64,000 bases of DNA. Origin: RH-AL1 sp965277355. Its GTDB lineage: Bacteria > Pseudomonadota > Alphaproteobacteria > Rhizobiales > Beijerinckiaceae. The notes beneath the pieces were generated by a model. It had not been told where the DNA came from. It did not search any database and saw only the letters and a list, made by a program, of their open reading frames with translations. Below are positions 20,746 to 30,092 of the stretch, piece after piece. The stretch spans positions 992,001 through 1,056,000 of the forward strand of contig CBDICN010000001.1 in assembly GCA_965277355.1 (NCBI GenBank), in the 5' to 3' direction. Numbering within the stretch: position 1 is the stretch's first letter; each line of letters starts with the position of its first letter. A program made the translations under genes and the position numbers.

Positions 20746-21668
20746 GGACGCAGCGCAGCCTCATGTCGCCTTTCCAGCCCGGCGCCGGCATGCGATGCCA
20801 GCGCCGACGCCGACGCGGTGACATCACGATGCGCTCTCCCCTCACCGCCACCCGCGCCGCCGGCGCTTCGACCAGCAGGGCTCGACGGGCACGCGCCGTG
20901 CTGGCCGACCGGTCGCCGCTGATGCTGGGGTTCTTCGGACTCCTGTTCGAGCGCGACCTCGCGTCCTCGTTTCACGCGGTGCGCTGCTCGGGTACTTGGC
21001 CACAAGCGTCAGGGCCGATGGTGATTTACGCCAACCATCCGTCCTGGTGGGACGGCGAGCTCTTCGTCTGGCTGTCGGCTCGAGTGTTCAAGGGGAGACG
21101 CACCTTCACGCCGATCGAGGCGGCGATGCTGGAGCGCTATCGCTTCTTCGGGCGCCTCGGCGCCTTCGCGGTCGCGGCCGGCTATGCCGGCGCCTCCAAT
21201 TTCCTCGCCGTCGGCGAGGCCGTCCTCGCTCTCGATGATGGGCTGCTCCTCGTCAACGCCGAGGGGCGGTTTCGCGACGCGCGCGACCGCCCGCTCAGTC
21301 TCGCGCCGGGTCTGTTCCACCTGGCGCGGCGCATGCCCGGAGCCTGCTTCGTGCCGCTCGCGATCGAATACGCGTTCTGGGACGAACGCCGCCCCAACCT
21401 GCTGCTGCGCTTCGGCGACCCCGTGCCGACCACTGCGCTCGAGCAGGCCGACTCGTCTGGCCCGGCTCTGCGGGACGCGCTGTCGACGACGATGGATGTG
21501 CTCACCGTCGACGCCGCGGCCCGCGACCCCCGGCGCTTCACGACGCTCCTTGCCGGCAAAACCCGGATCAACCCGTTCTACGACGGCTGGCGCGGCGCGA
21601 AGGCCCTGCTCCACGGACGGCGCTTCGACCCCTCGCACAGTGCAGGACCGGAGGGCGGCCCGCGATGA
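20742..21668 (+). CDS. PlsC-type acyltransferase (carotenoid glycoside acylation likely)
   Basis: A 1-acylglycerol-phosphate-acyltransferase-fold enzyme of 308 aa from GTG 20742 (GTGA overlap with the permease stop); ATG codons at 20763 and 20829 are alternatives and the first 40 residues are basic and poorly conserved. The catalytic HX4D is in YANHPSWWDGE, followed by FTPIEAAMLERYRFFGRLGAF and the substrate motif NAEGRFRD. In staphyloxanthin-like pathways an acyltransferase (CrtO) esterifies the sugar; the neighbouring glycosyltransferase fits this, but ordinary lipid substrates cannot be excluded. Confidence 0.83.
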   Translation: MRTQRSLMSPFQPGAGMRCQRRRRRGDITMRSPLTATRAAGASTSRARRARAVLADRSPLMLGFFGLLFERDLASSFHAVRCSGTWPQASGPMVIYANHPSWWDGELFVWLSARVFKGRRTFTPIEAAMLERYRFFGRLGAFAVAAGYAGASNFLAVGEAVLALDDGLLLVNAEGRFRDARDRPLSLAPGLFHLARRMPGACFVPLAIEYAFWDERRPNLLLRFGDPVPTTALEQADSSGPALRDALSTTMDVLTVDAAARDPRRFTTLLAGKTRINPFYDGWRGAKALLHGRRFDPSHSAGPEGGPR

Positions 21669-22783
21669 TTTGGCTCGCCTCGATCCTTCTGGGCCTGGCG
21701 GCGATCCCGACGCTGATGACGATCATCAACGTCTCGGTGCTCCGGCGACCCAAGGCGGCAGCGCACGGGACGCCGCGGGTCGCCATCCTCATCCCCGCGC
21801 GCGACGAAGAGGCCGGCATCGCGGCCTGCGTGGGGAGCGCGCTGGCCTCGAGCGGCGTCGCGCTGGAGGTGGTCGTGCTCGACGACAATTCGGCCGATGC
21901 AACCGCCGCGATCGTGCAGCGGATGGCCGACTCGGATCCCCGCCTCCGGCTCGCCGCCGCGCCGCCGCTTCCGGTTGGCTGGTCCGGCAAGCAGCACGCC
22001 TGCCACCGGTTGGCGCAGCTCACGGACGCGCCGATCCTCGTCTTCCTCGACGCCGACGTGCGCCTGGCGCCGGACGCGGCGGCGCGGCTCGCTGGCGCCC
22101 TGTCGCGGACCGATCTCGTCAGCGGCGTGCCGCGGCAGGAGATGGGGAGCATCGCCGAGTTCCTGATCATCCCGATGATCAACATGCTGCTGCTCGGCTA
22201 TCTGCCAATCCCGCTCGCCCGGCGCGACCCGCGTCCGGCGCTCGCCGCCGCCTGCGGGCAGATGATCGCCGTGCGCGCCGACGCTTACAGGCAAGCCGGC
22301 GGGCATGCCGGAATCCGCCGAAGCCTGCACGACGGACTCACGCTGCCACGCCTGTTCCGCTCCGCCGGCCTGCGCACCGATCTCGTAGCCGGCGCGAGCC
22401 TCGCCACCTGTAGAATGTACGCCGGCTGGCGTGCCGTGCTCCGCGGGACGACCAAGAACGCGACCGAAGGGCTCGCGCAGCCGATCGCCCTGCCGGTCTG
22501 GAGCGTGCTGCTGCTCGGCGGCCACGTGCTGCCCTGGATAGTCCTCGTCGCGGCGATCGCGCGCGGCGATCACGCCACGACGATCGTCGCGGCGCTGGCC
22601 TGCGCCGGGCCGCTCGTCGCGCGGTTCGTCCAGGCAGTGCGCTGCCGCGAGCCGTTGGTCTCGGTGCCGCTGAACCCGTTAGCGATCGTGCTGCTGCTCG
22701 CGCTGCAATGGTGGTCGCTCGGCCGCAAATGGGCCGGCCGGCCGCAGAGGTGGCGTGGCCGCAGCTACCCCGCGAGAGGTTGA
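21665..22783 (+). CDS. GT2 family membrane glycosyltransferase, CrtQ-like
   Basis: A 372-aa glycosyltransferase with an N-terminal span (residues 1-22), a GT-A domain (VAILIPARDEEAGI, VVLDDNSADATAAI, and DxD motif in VFLDADVRL), and C-terminal spans (about 280-355). The acceptor part has GWSGKQHACHRL, common in carotenoid and hopanoid-related GT2 enzymes. In C30 pathways CrtQ links glucose to a diaponeurosporenoic acid; position between the acyltransferase and the aldehyde dehydrogenase supports that job. ATG 21665 overlaps the previous stop. Confidence 0.85.
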   Translation: MIWLASILLGLAAIPTLMTIINVSVLRRPKAAAHGTPRVAILIPARDEEAGIAACVGSALASSGVALEVVVLDDNSADATAAIVQRMADSDPRLRLAAAPPLPVGWSGKQHACHRLAQLTDAPILVFLDADVRLAPDAAARLAGALSRTDLVSGVPRQEMGSIAEFLIIPMINMLLLGYLPIPLARRDPRPALAAACGQMIAVRADAYRQAGGHAGIRRSLHDGLTLPRLFRSAGLRTDLVAGASLATCRMYAGWRAVLRGTTKNATEGLAQPIALPVWSVLLLGGHVLPWIVLVAAIARGDHATTIVAALACAGPLVARFVQAVRCREPLVSVPLNPLAIVLLLALQWWSLGRKWAGRPQRWRGRSYPARG

Positions 22784-22787
22784 AGCC

Positions 22788-24170
22788 ATGCTGACCCAGG
22801 GCAAGGCCGCGGAAGCGTTGCAGCGTCTGCGCGCGGCGCGGGCGCGTGACGGCGACCTTTCGGTCGCCCGTCGGCGGGAGGCTTTGCGCGCCTTACGCCG
22901 CATGGTGCTGGCCGAAGCCGACGCTCTCGCCGCCGCCATTTCCCGCGACTTCGGCAAGCGCTCCTGGCACGAGACGATGATCAGCGAAGTTGCCGTGGTG
23001 GTCGCCGCCATCGACCACGCGCTGCCTCGTCTCGCCCGCTGGGCTCGCGCGGAGCGGGTCTTCGTCGGCTTGCGTTTTTCGCCGGCCCGCGCGCGGATCA
23101 TCAAGCAGCCGCTCGGCGTCGTCGGGATCATCGCGCCGTGGAATTATCCCGTGCAGCTCGCGCTGTCGCCGTTGGTCGGCGCGCTGACCGCCGGGTGCCG
23201 CGTTGTTTTGAAGCCCTCCGAGCACGCGCCGGAGACGGCGGCTGCGCTGTGCGCGGCCATCGCGGGCCACCTCGATCCCGACCTTGTCGTCGCGTTTGAA
23301 GGCGGCCCGGAGGAAGCGGCGGCCATGTCGGGGCTCGCCTTCGACAAGCTGCTGTTCACCGGCTCGATGGAGACCGGGCGCCGGGTCCTGCAGGCCGCGG
23401 CGGACAATCTCGTCCCGGTGATCCTCGAACTCGGCGGCAAATCGCCGGCCATCGTCGACCCCTCCGCCGATCTCGCGCAGGCCGCAGCGGACATCGTCGC
23501 CGGCAAGCTCCTCAACGCCGGCCAGACCTGCGTCGCGCCGGATTTCGTTCTGCTGCCGCGCGCCAAGATGGCCGCGTTCGCGGACGCGGCGCGAGCGGCG
23601 GCGGCGCGTCTCTACCCTGGCGGTCGCGGCCTGACCACGATTTGCCGGGCGGCCGATCGCGAGCGGCTCGCCAGTCTCGTCGCCGGTCTCGATGTGGTGC
23701 CGCTGTTCGACCGGCTGGACGCCTCGGAGATCCCACCCTGCATGGTCGTCGCGCCGCCGGAGGACGGGGCGCTCATGCAGAGCGAGATCTTCGGCCCCGT
23801 TCTCCCGCTCGTGCCCTACGACGGGCCGGCGGAGGTCCTCGGCTATCTGGATCGCCGGCCGGTGCCGCTCGCGCTCTACTGGTTCGGCCGCGACCGCAAA
23901 CGCCTTTCAGCCATCCTCGCCGGCACGAGGTCCGGCGGCGTCGCCGTCAACGACACGATCATGCAGGTCGCGGTGGAAGGACTGCCGTTCGGCGGGCTCG
24001 GCGCATCGGGCTCCGGCGCCTACCACGGGCGGGCCGGCTTCGAGGCCTTCACCCATCGCCGCGCCGTATTCACGCAGTCGCGCCTCTCGCTGACCCGCAT
24101 GCTGAGACCGCCCTACGGCGCCCTCGCCGACCGCATCCTGCGCGGCATGCTTGGCACAAAATTCGGATAG
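22788..24170 (+). CDS. Aldehyde dehydrogenase, probably for carotenoid aldehydes
   Basis: A 460-aa NAD(P)-dependent aldehyde dehydrogenase with IIAPWNYPVQ, LFTGSMETGRRV, the catalytic Glu in ILELGGKSPA (about 214) and catalytic Cys248 in NAGQTCVAPDF. It resembles the short ALDH3/CALDH-type enzymes that convert diapolycopenal-type aldehydes to acids. ATG 22788 is favoured: GAGAGG lies 8 bases before it and it begins 4 bases after the glycosyltransferase stop; a GTG at 22755 would overlap more. Last gene of the operon. Confidence 0.88.
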   Translation: MLTQGKAAEALQRLRAARARDGDLSVARRREALRALRRMVLAEADALAAAISRDFGKRSWHETMISEVAVVVAAIDHALPRLARWARAERVFVGLRFSPARARIIKQPLGVVGIIAPWNYPVQLALSPLVGALTAGCRVVLKPSEHAPETAAALCAAIAGHLDPDLVVAFEGGPEEAAAMSGLAFDKLLFTGSMETGRRVLQAAADNLVPVILELGGKSPAIVDPSADLAQAAADIVAGKLLNAGQTCVAPDFVLLPRAKMAAFADAARAAAARLYPGGRGLTTICRAADRERLASLVAGLDVVPLFDRLDASEIPPCMVVAPPEDGALMQSEIFGPVLPLVPYDGPAEVLGYLDRRPVPLALYWFGRDRKRLSAILAGTRSGGVAVNDTIMQVAVEGLPFGGLGASGSGAYHGRAGFEAFTHRRAVFTQSRLSLTRMLRPPYGALADRILRGMLGTKFG

Positions 24171-24177
24171 ATCCGAA

Positions 24178-24198
24178 AAAAGCGCCAGTGGTGCTTTT
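24178..24198 (+). terminator. Terminator of the carotenoid operon
   Basis: AAAAGCGCC-AGT-GGTGCTTTT forms a 9-bp stem (one G-T pair) whose 3' arm ends in TTTT, seven bases after the aldehyde dehydrogenase stop. This is a compact intrinsic terminator. Confidence 0.65.
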
Positions 24199-24576
24199 GC
24201 CGAAGCCCGGCCATCGGGCGAAAGTCAGAAGCTGATCGCGGGCTCGCCTGAACTCAACTCTGAATCACCCGCGCCAGATCGCTCGGCGCCCGGACAGGTC
24301 GGCTCGGCGCTGAAGAGTGCTCTGCGAGCCGCCGCTGTGATTTCGGAGACGTGCTGCGCAAACGTGACACAGAGGCGCGTGTGCTCGCGTCTTCATCTCC
24401 CGTGGAACGAAGCTGCTGCTCTCGCGGGCGGATACAGGTTTTTTCGCTAAAGTTGGGGCGGCGCGCGCCTTTCCTTCCATCGGAGACCCGATGGCTGCCG
24501 ACTGCTGGTCATTGAACGCTTCGCGGACCTCGTCATAGCCTCTGCGGATGGGAACTCATCGCAATATGGCTCAATC
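24199..24576. other. Gap without gene before the alginate-export-type porin
   Basis: About 380 bases. Short open frames occur here, but none has family-like sequence or a good start. The segment should include the promoter for the porin gene; no clear boxes, repeats or RNA genes are seen. Confidence 0.4.
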
Positions 24577-26082
24577 GTGATGCCGTGGAACTCGCATCAT
24601 CTGTTTCTACCGGCGCGCAAAGGTGCCGGGCACGACATTACCCGCCGCTGGCCGACCCGGCGACCGAGCGGCTTGGCCGCCTCGCTCCGTCGCCTGGCCA
24701 TCGCCGCGGCGCTGGGGCTGGCCGGCATCCCCGGCGCCGGGCATGTCGCGGAGGCGCAGTATTTCGCCATCGGCAAGGGAGGCGCGCCGCTCGAGCCCTA
24801 CGACGTCGATTACAGCTACCTGTCGGATTCGGCGAAGCGGATCAGCGTCTTCGACAATCTGCACTACGTGCCGCTCGGCGCGAGCGGCGCCTATCTGACC
24901 TTCAACGCCGAGCTTCGCGAGCAGTTCTGGTCGCTCAACAATGCGACTTACGCGCTGCGCGCGCCGATCCAGAACACCTATGACCTCCAGCGCTTGATCG
25001 GCAGCGCCTATCTCCACCTCGACGAAGATCTCGCGGCTTTCGTCCAGCTCGGCCGCTTCGACTCCCTCGACCGGATCAACCCGAGCACGACCGAGCGCGA
25101 CCGTGGTCGCGTCCAGCAGGGCTTCGTCGAGCTGAAGGAAGGGTTCGGTGCCGCCGACGTCAAGGTGCGGGGCGGTCGCCAGGAAATCGCGCTGGGCTCC
25201 GGACGGTTCGTCTGGGTCAACGACAGCTCGAACGTCCGCACCACGCACGACGGCCTCCACGCCAACGCCGTCTTCGGTAACGTTTCGTTAGACGCCGCCT
25301 ACACGCGTCCGGTGACGTCGGTGCTCGATCCCTTCGCCGACTTCGACCAGCACGCGGGTGCTTTCGGCGCGGCGTACCTCAGCGAGACGGTACTGCCAAA
25401 TACGCACATCGACGAGTACTACTTCTACCGCCGCAACCTCGGCGGACAATATTCCGGCCTGTCCGGCAACGAGGACCGCAGCACGATCGGGGGCCGCCTC
25501 TGGGGCAAGGCCGGCGCGATGCTCTACGACGGCGACTTCGCCTATCAGTTCGGCACCTTCAACGGACGCCCGATCTCGGCCCTCGGCACTTCGGCGCGCA
25601 CGCTGTACACGTTTGCCGACATCGCCTGGCAACCCGGCATCCAGCTGCAGGGCAGCTATTTCAGCGGCGGCGGCGGCACGAGCACCCAAACGATCCGGAC
25701 TTTCAGTGCGCCATTCCCGCGCCCGACGCTCCTGAACTACATCGGGCTCGACACGCTCGAGAACCTCGTCGAAGGCTACCCGGCCTTCGTGATCAATCCG
25801 GCTCCGAACCTGGCCTTCCGCTTCGGTCCCGAGTTCCTTTGGCGAGCCTCGATCAATGACGCGGTCTATGTGTCCCGCACGACGCCGCTGCCGGCAACGA
25901 TGTCGGCGAAGGACAAGGCGAGCTTCATCGGCACCAATCTCATCGCAACCTTGCAGTGGAACCCCATCAGCAACATCAACGTGTTTGCGGAATACCTCCA
26001 CGAGCTTCCCGGGCCGGCGATCACGCTTGCGGGCGGCAAGAGCGTCGACGCCGGCGTGCTTCAGGTGAGCTTCCGTCTTTGA
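24577..26082 (+). CDS. Outer membrane porin of the alginate-export family
   Basis: A 501-aa protein with a long positively charged leader and hydrophobic signal segment (about 38-60, ending HVAEAQ), then a beta-rich body with alternating aromatic residues. Segments such as LTFNAELREQFWSLNN, FVQLGRFDSLDRINPS, VRGGRQEIALGSGRFVW and the C-terminal FAEYLHELPG match the AlgE-like 'alginate export' barrel family. Substrate unknown; members transport anionic or organic solutes. GTG 24577 and ATG 24580 are adjacent starts. It is single, convergent with the lytic transglycosylase. Confidence 0.8.
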   Translation: MMPWNSHHLFLPARKGAGHDITRRWPTRRPSGLAASLRRLAIAAALGLAGIPGAGHVAEAQYFAIGKGGAPLEPYDVDYSYLSDSAKRISVFDNLHYVPLGASGAYLTFNAELREQFWSLNNATYALRAPIQNTYDLQRLIGSAYLHLDEDLAAFVQLGRFDSLDRINPSTTERDRGRVQQGFVELKEGFGAADVKVRGGRQEIALGSGRFVWVNDSSNVRTTHDGLHANAVFGNVSLDAAYTRPVTSVLDPFADFDQHAGAFGAAYLSETVLPNTHIDEYYFYRRNLGGQYSGLSGNEDRSTIGGRLWGKAGAMLYDGDFAYQFGTFNGRPISALGTSARTLYTFADIAWQPGIQLQGSYFSGGGGTSTQTIRTFSAPFPRPTLLNYIGLDTLENLVEGYPAFVINPAPNLAFRFGPEFLWRASINDAVYVSRTTPLPATMSAKDKASFIGTNLIATLQWNPISNINVFAEYLHELPGPAITLAGGKSVDAGVLQVSFRL

Positions 26083-26201
26083 GGACCGGCAACGCGTCGG
26101 AGCAATACCACAGGACACACCAGCTATCACCGGGGTCGCGGCTCGCCTGCGCTGGGCGGCTTCCGGTTCGTCGCAGCTTTCGATAGAAACCCGTCGGCGC
26201 C

Positions 26202-28415
26202 TCAGAGCTTCGCTTCGCGCTCACGCCTGGCGGCGATCTTGGCCTGCTCGGCAAAGATGGCCTTGTACATGTTGACGTTGGCGAGCACGCGCTGGACGTA
26301 GTTGCGCGTTTCCGTGAAAGGAATGCGCTCGACCCAATCGACCGCGTCGACGCCCGGCCGACGGGGATCGCCGTAGGTGTCGATCCACTGTTTGACCCGG
26401 CCGCCGCCGGCATTGTAGGCGGCGAAGGTCAGGATATAGGAGCCGCCCTGCTCGGCGATCAAGGCGCCGAGATGGGCCGCGCCGAGCTTGGCGTTGAAGG
26501 CCGCATCGCTCAGCATCCGCGCGCCGTCGTACGGCAGGCCGGCCCTGGTCGCGGTCCGCTTCGCCGTGGAATCGATCATCTGCATCAGGCCTTTGGCGCC
26601 GGCCTTCGATACGACCGTCGGAAGAAAAGCGCTCTCCTGACGCGCCACGGAGTAGACGACGGGCGGCGAGGCCGAGTTCTGTAGGGCTTCGTAGGGGGGA
26701 ATGCCGAAAGTCGGGAACGCAAGCGGGTCGACCGGGATGCCGCGCTGCCCCGTCAACTTGCCGATCGTCAAAGCGAGATGTGCGTCCTGCTGCTCGAGGA
26801 TCACCTTCGCGAGCGCGGCGACCTGGTCGTCGTCCTTCAGGCTGTTGGCTGCGGCGACCGCCAACGCGTAGGCCGATTCAGTGTCGCCCGCGGCGTAGAG
26901 AAGCTCCACGACGCGGACGGCCTCGGCGCGATCCATGCCGGTCGCCGTCGTGGCCGGCTCCTGCACCGGGTCCGAGGTGAGGCCGAGCGCCTCGCGCGCG
27001 AGTTGGCCGTAGTAGGTGGAGCCATGCTCGGCCGCCTTTCGATAGAAAGCGTCCGCCGTTGTCATCGCGTCCGGCGCCACGGAATTCGCTGCGGTTCGCC
27101 CCTCCCAATAGGCGATCCGCGCGATGGAGGTCGGCGTCTCGGTGAGCTTGGCCGCCTGCGCGAAATGCCAGGCCGCCCGCGCCGGCTCGTTCAGGAAGCG
27201 CAACGCAATCCAGCCGGCGTGGAATTCGGCGTCGACTTTCGACTCCGCCGAAACCGCGGAATGGCTGGCGCACACGACGTAGGCGGCGATGGGATTGTTG
27301 GCGTCGAGCAGCTTGCGGGCCAGGAGCCGGCGCTCGGTCCACCACTCGTCCCCGTCGATCAGCAGGGCCAGATCGTGCGGCGCGCTCTGCATGAGCGCGA
27401 GCGCCTCCTTGAGCTTGTCGGCGCGACGGTACTTCTGGATCTCCGCGAGCAGAAGACCCGGGTCGTTGCGATATTGCGCCGGAACGCCCGCGATCGCCTT
27501 GTCGGCCCCAGCGTCGGCTTCCACGGCGATGCGCGCCTTCTCGAGCGCAACGACGTCCGGGCCGGCCTGCAACGCGGCGCGCATCGCCGGTCCCACTTGG
27601 TCCTTGTAGAGGAGCCGGTCGGCCCTGTACTTGAAGTCACTCTTCGTCAGGTCGGTTCCAAAGTCGGCCTTCAGCCGGGTTTCGAGGTACGGGGAGATGT
27701 CGCTCTCGCGATAGATCGCTCGCGCGATCTTCGCCGCCTCGTCGAGCCGTCCTTCGCTCTTCAGCGCCTTGGCCTGGACGAACTTGCCGACCGGGGTGAC
27801 CGGCCCGCTCTTGGCGAAGACCTCTTCGACGACCTTCGGATCTTGAACGCGCAACAGGTGCGCCTCGACTTGATGGCGAAACCAGGTTTGCGCCGGCCAT
27901 CCGGAGTGCGCATGCGCGAAGGCGTTGAGCCGATCGAGGCTGACTTTCTGCGGGACGACACGCAAGGCGACCCACTCCAGGGCCGTCCTCACGGTCGGAT
28001 CGCTGATCTTTTGCGCGACGACATCGCCCCACTCGAGATTGGCTGCGCGATAGGCGCGGATTGCCTCAAGGATGCCGCTCGGATCGTAGCCAAGTCCCTT
28101 CAGGCGTTCGTTGGCGATGGCCACGGCGTAGGCTTGCCTCAGCGCGGTCGCATCCTGCACGGCCTGCGGTTTTTCAAGGACGGGTCCCGGTCCGGGCAGG
28201 CGAGAGAGCGGCACCGCGGCCGTGCGGATCGGCTTCCGCGGCTGGTCGTGGCCGGGATGGAGGGCATGTCGGAAGCCATCGACCACCTGCTTGAGATCCG
28301 CCGCGAGATTCATCCAGCGCGGCAACCGCCCGTCGGCCATTTGCGTCGGCGCGAGCACGATGAGAGCCAGAGCCGTCGAGCCGAGAGCGATCAGCAACGG
28401 GCGTTTAACGATCAT
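26202..28415 (-). CDS. slt: Soluble lytic murein transglycosylase
   Basis: A 737-aa periplasmic enzyme that cleaves the MurNAc-GlcNAc bond with 1,6-anhydro product. It starts with a signal/anchor segment (residues 6-22), continues as a long alpha-superhelical U-domain (about 80-560), and ends in the lysozyme-like domain with SVARQESAF (catalytic Glu594), GAKGLMQMID and AAYNAGGGRVKQW. A long antisense open frame is only a shadow. Divergent from dapA. Confidence 0.93.
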   Translation of the reverse strand: MIVKRPLLIALGSTALALIVLAPTQMADGRLPRWMNLAADLKQVVDGFRHALHPGHDQPRKPIRTAAVPLSRLPGPGPVLEKPQAVQDATALRQAYAVAIANERLKGLGYDPSGILEAIRAYRAANLEWGDVVAQKISDPTVRTALEWVALRVVPQKVSLDRLNAFAHAHSGWPAQTWFRHQVEAHLLRVQDPKVVEEVFAKSGPVTPVGKFVQAKALKSEGRLDEAAKIARAIYRESDISPYLETRLKADFGTDLTKSDFKYRADRLLYKDQVGPAMRAALQAGPDVVALEKARIAVEADAGADKAIAGVPAQYRNDPGLLLAEIQKYRRADKLKEALALMQSAPHDLALLIDGDEWWTERRLLARKLLDANNPIAAYVVCASHSAVSAESKVDAEFHAGWIALRFLNEPARAAWHFAQAAKLTETPTSIARIAYWEGRTAANSVAPDAMTTADAFYRKAAEHGSTYYGQLAREALGLTSDPVQEPATTATGMDRAEAVRVVELLYAAGDTESAYALAVAAANSLKDDDQVAALAKVILEQQDAHLALTIGKLTGQRGIPVDPLAFPTFGIPPYEALQNSASPPVVYSVARQESAFLPTVVSKAGAKGLMQMIDSTAKRTATRAGLPYDGARMLSDAAFNAKLGAAHLGALIAEQGGSYILTFAAYNAGGGRVKQWIDTYGDPRRPGVDAVDWVERIPFTETRNYVQRVLANVNMYKAIFAEQAKIAARREREAKL

Positions 28416-28689
28416 CCTTGACCTCTAAGGATCGCGACGTGCGAGCTTGGACCCACATAGTGAAGCAATTCTGAAGACGTCCGGAGAACGCCGTGACGTC
28501 TAGGATCGAGGCGTTCCGGCCGGCACCACGCCTTGAGACGCTGCCGAGAGCGCCTTCGACCGCCATCCGCGACAATGTCCGGGTCATTGCGTTCCGCCAG
28601 CGACCCGCTATGTCTGAGCCGCCGCGAATTCGCGGTGACCTACGGAGCCTGAGGAATACGGCGCCGCTAGGGCGGGTTGGAAGGGTGCG

Positions 28690-29580
28690 ATGGCGTCGGC
28701 AGCACAGTTCAAAGGTTCGATCACGGCACTTGTCACTCCGTTCCGCAAAGGCGTGGTGGACGAGGCCGGCTTCCGGGCTTTGATTGATTGGCAGATAGAA
28801 AGCGGGACCCATGGGTTTGTGCCGGTTGGGACCACCGGCGAAGGACCGACGCTGACCCATGAGGAGCATCGCCGCGTCGTTGAGATCTGCGTCGAGCAGA
28901 CGAGAGGGCGCGCCGTCGTCATCGCGGGCGCCGGCTCCAACAACACCGTCGAGGCCGTCGATCTCGCCCGGCATGCCGAGACGGTCGGCGCGGATGGCGT
29001 GCTCGCGGTCACTCCCTATTACAACAAGCCCTCTCAGCAAGGCCTCTACCAGCATTTCAAGGCGATCAACGACGCGATCGGCATTCCGATCGTCATCTAC
29101 AATATTCCGCCGCGCTCGGCGGTCGACATGTCGATCGAGACGATGCAGCGGCTCTACGAGCTGAAGAACATCGTCGGCGTGAAGGATGCGACGGCTTCGG
29201 TGGCGCGAACGGCCACGCAGCGCAGCGTGCTCGGTCCGGAGTTCATCCAGCTCTCGGGCGAAGACATGACGGCTCTCGCCGTGATGGCGCACGGCGGCCA
29301 TGGCTGCATATCGGTGACGTCCAACGTCGCGCCGCGCCAGTGCGCCGAGATGCAGCAGGCGTGTCTTGCCGGGGACTTCCGCGGCGCTCTTCAGATCCAG
29401 GACAAGCTCACGCCGCTCCATGCGGCCCTCTTCATCGAGCCGAACCCTGCCTGTCCCAAGGCCGCGCTCTACGAACTCGGCCGCTTGAGCGACGAGGTCA
29501 GGCTGCCGATGGTTCCGGCCAGTGAGAGCGCGCGCACGACGATCCGGCAGGCGATGGTCCACGCCGGCATCTTGAACTGA
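28690..29580 (+). CDS. dapA: 4-hydroxy-tetrahydrodipicolinate synthase
   Basis: A 296-aa TIM-barrel enzyme that condenses pyruvate and aspartate semialdehyde in lysine/diaminopimelate synthesis. Features: GTTGEGPTL (Thr pair about 48-49), YYNKPSQQGLYQHF, Tyr137 in IYNIPPRS, and Schiff-base Lys165 in GVKDAT. It is followed after 35 bases by smpB. Transcription is divergent from the transglycosylase across a 274-base spacer with no riboswitch-like structure that I recognise. Confidence 0.97.
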   Translation: MASAAQFKGSITALVTPFRKGVVDEAGFRALIDWQIESGTHGFVPVGTTGEGPTLTHEEHRRVVEICVEQTRGRAVVIAGAGSNNTVEAVDLARHAETVGADGVLAVTPYYNKPSQQGLYQHFKAINDAIGIPIVIYNIPPRSAVDMSIETMQRLYELKNIVGVKDATASVARTATQRSVLGPEFIQLSGEDMTALAVMAHGGHGCISVTSNVAPRQCAEMQQACLAGDFRGALQIQDKLTPLHAALFIEPNPACPKAALYELGRLSDEVRLPMVPASESARTTIRQAMVHAGILN

Positions 29581-29615
29581 TCGCGCGCTGACAGGCACGC
29601 TCGAAAGAGGACACT

Positions 29616-30092
29616 TTGGCGGCGAAGGCGGAGGGCGGGTACAAGGTTGCGGCGGACAACCGGCGCGCGCGCTACAATTACGAGATCGGCGAGACCTTCG
29701 AGGCCGGCTTGATGCTGGAGGGAACGGAGGTCAAGTCGCTGCGGGCCGGCAAGGCGACCATCGCGGAGAGCTACGCGTCGGTGGAGCGGTCGGGCGAGGT
29801 CTTCCTCATCAACGCGACCATCCCCGAATATCTGCAAGCCAATCGCTTCAACCACGAGCCGAAACGTCGCCGCAAGCTGCTGCTCCACGCCAAGGAGATC
29901 GCCAAGATCGCGCAGGGAGTCGAGCGTGAAGGCATGACGATCGTGCCCCTCAAAATCTACTTCAACCCTCGCGGACGGGCGAAGATCGAGATCGCGCTCG
30001 CCAAGGGCAAGAAGCTCCACGACAAGCGGGAGACCGAAAAGCAGCGCGACTGGAACAGGGAAAAGGGGCGGCTGCTGAAGCAGAACGGCTAA
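29616..30092 (+). CDS. smpB: SsrA-binding protein SmpB
   Basis: A 158-aa partner of tmRNA in ribosome rescue. It has the N-terminal RRARYNYEIGETFEAGLML, the loop TEVKSLRAGKATIAESYASV, and the basic tail KKLHDKRETEKQRDWNREKG needed for decoding-centre binding. The start is TTG 29616, with AAAGAGG about 5 bases upstream; no ATG or GTG is available at the correct N-terminus. Its stop codon directly abuts that of the convergent udg gene. tmRNA itself is not in this window. Confidence 0.96.
   Translation: MAAKAEGGYKVAADNRRARYNYEIGETFEAGLMLEGTEVKSLRAGKATIAESYASVERSGEVFLINATIPEYLQANRFNHEPKRRRKLLLHAKEIAKIAQGVEREGMTIVPLKIYFNPRGRAKIEIALAKGKKLHDKRETEKQRDWNREKGRLLKQNG

Noticed and set aside
26778..28421. 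A 547-aa open frame antisense to the lytic transglycosylase
   Set aside because: The minus-strand product has intact Slt domains; the plus frame is Arg/Gly-rich and has no known motif.
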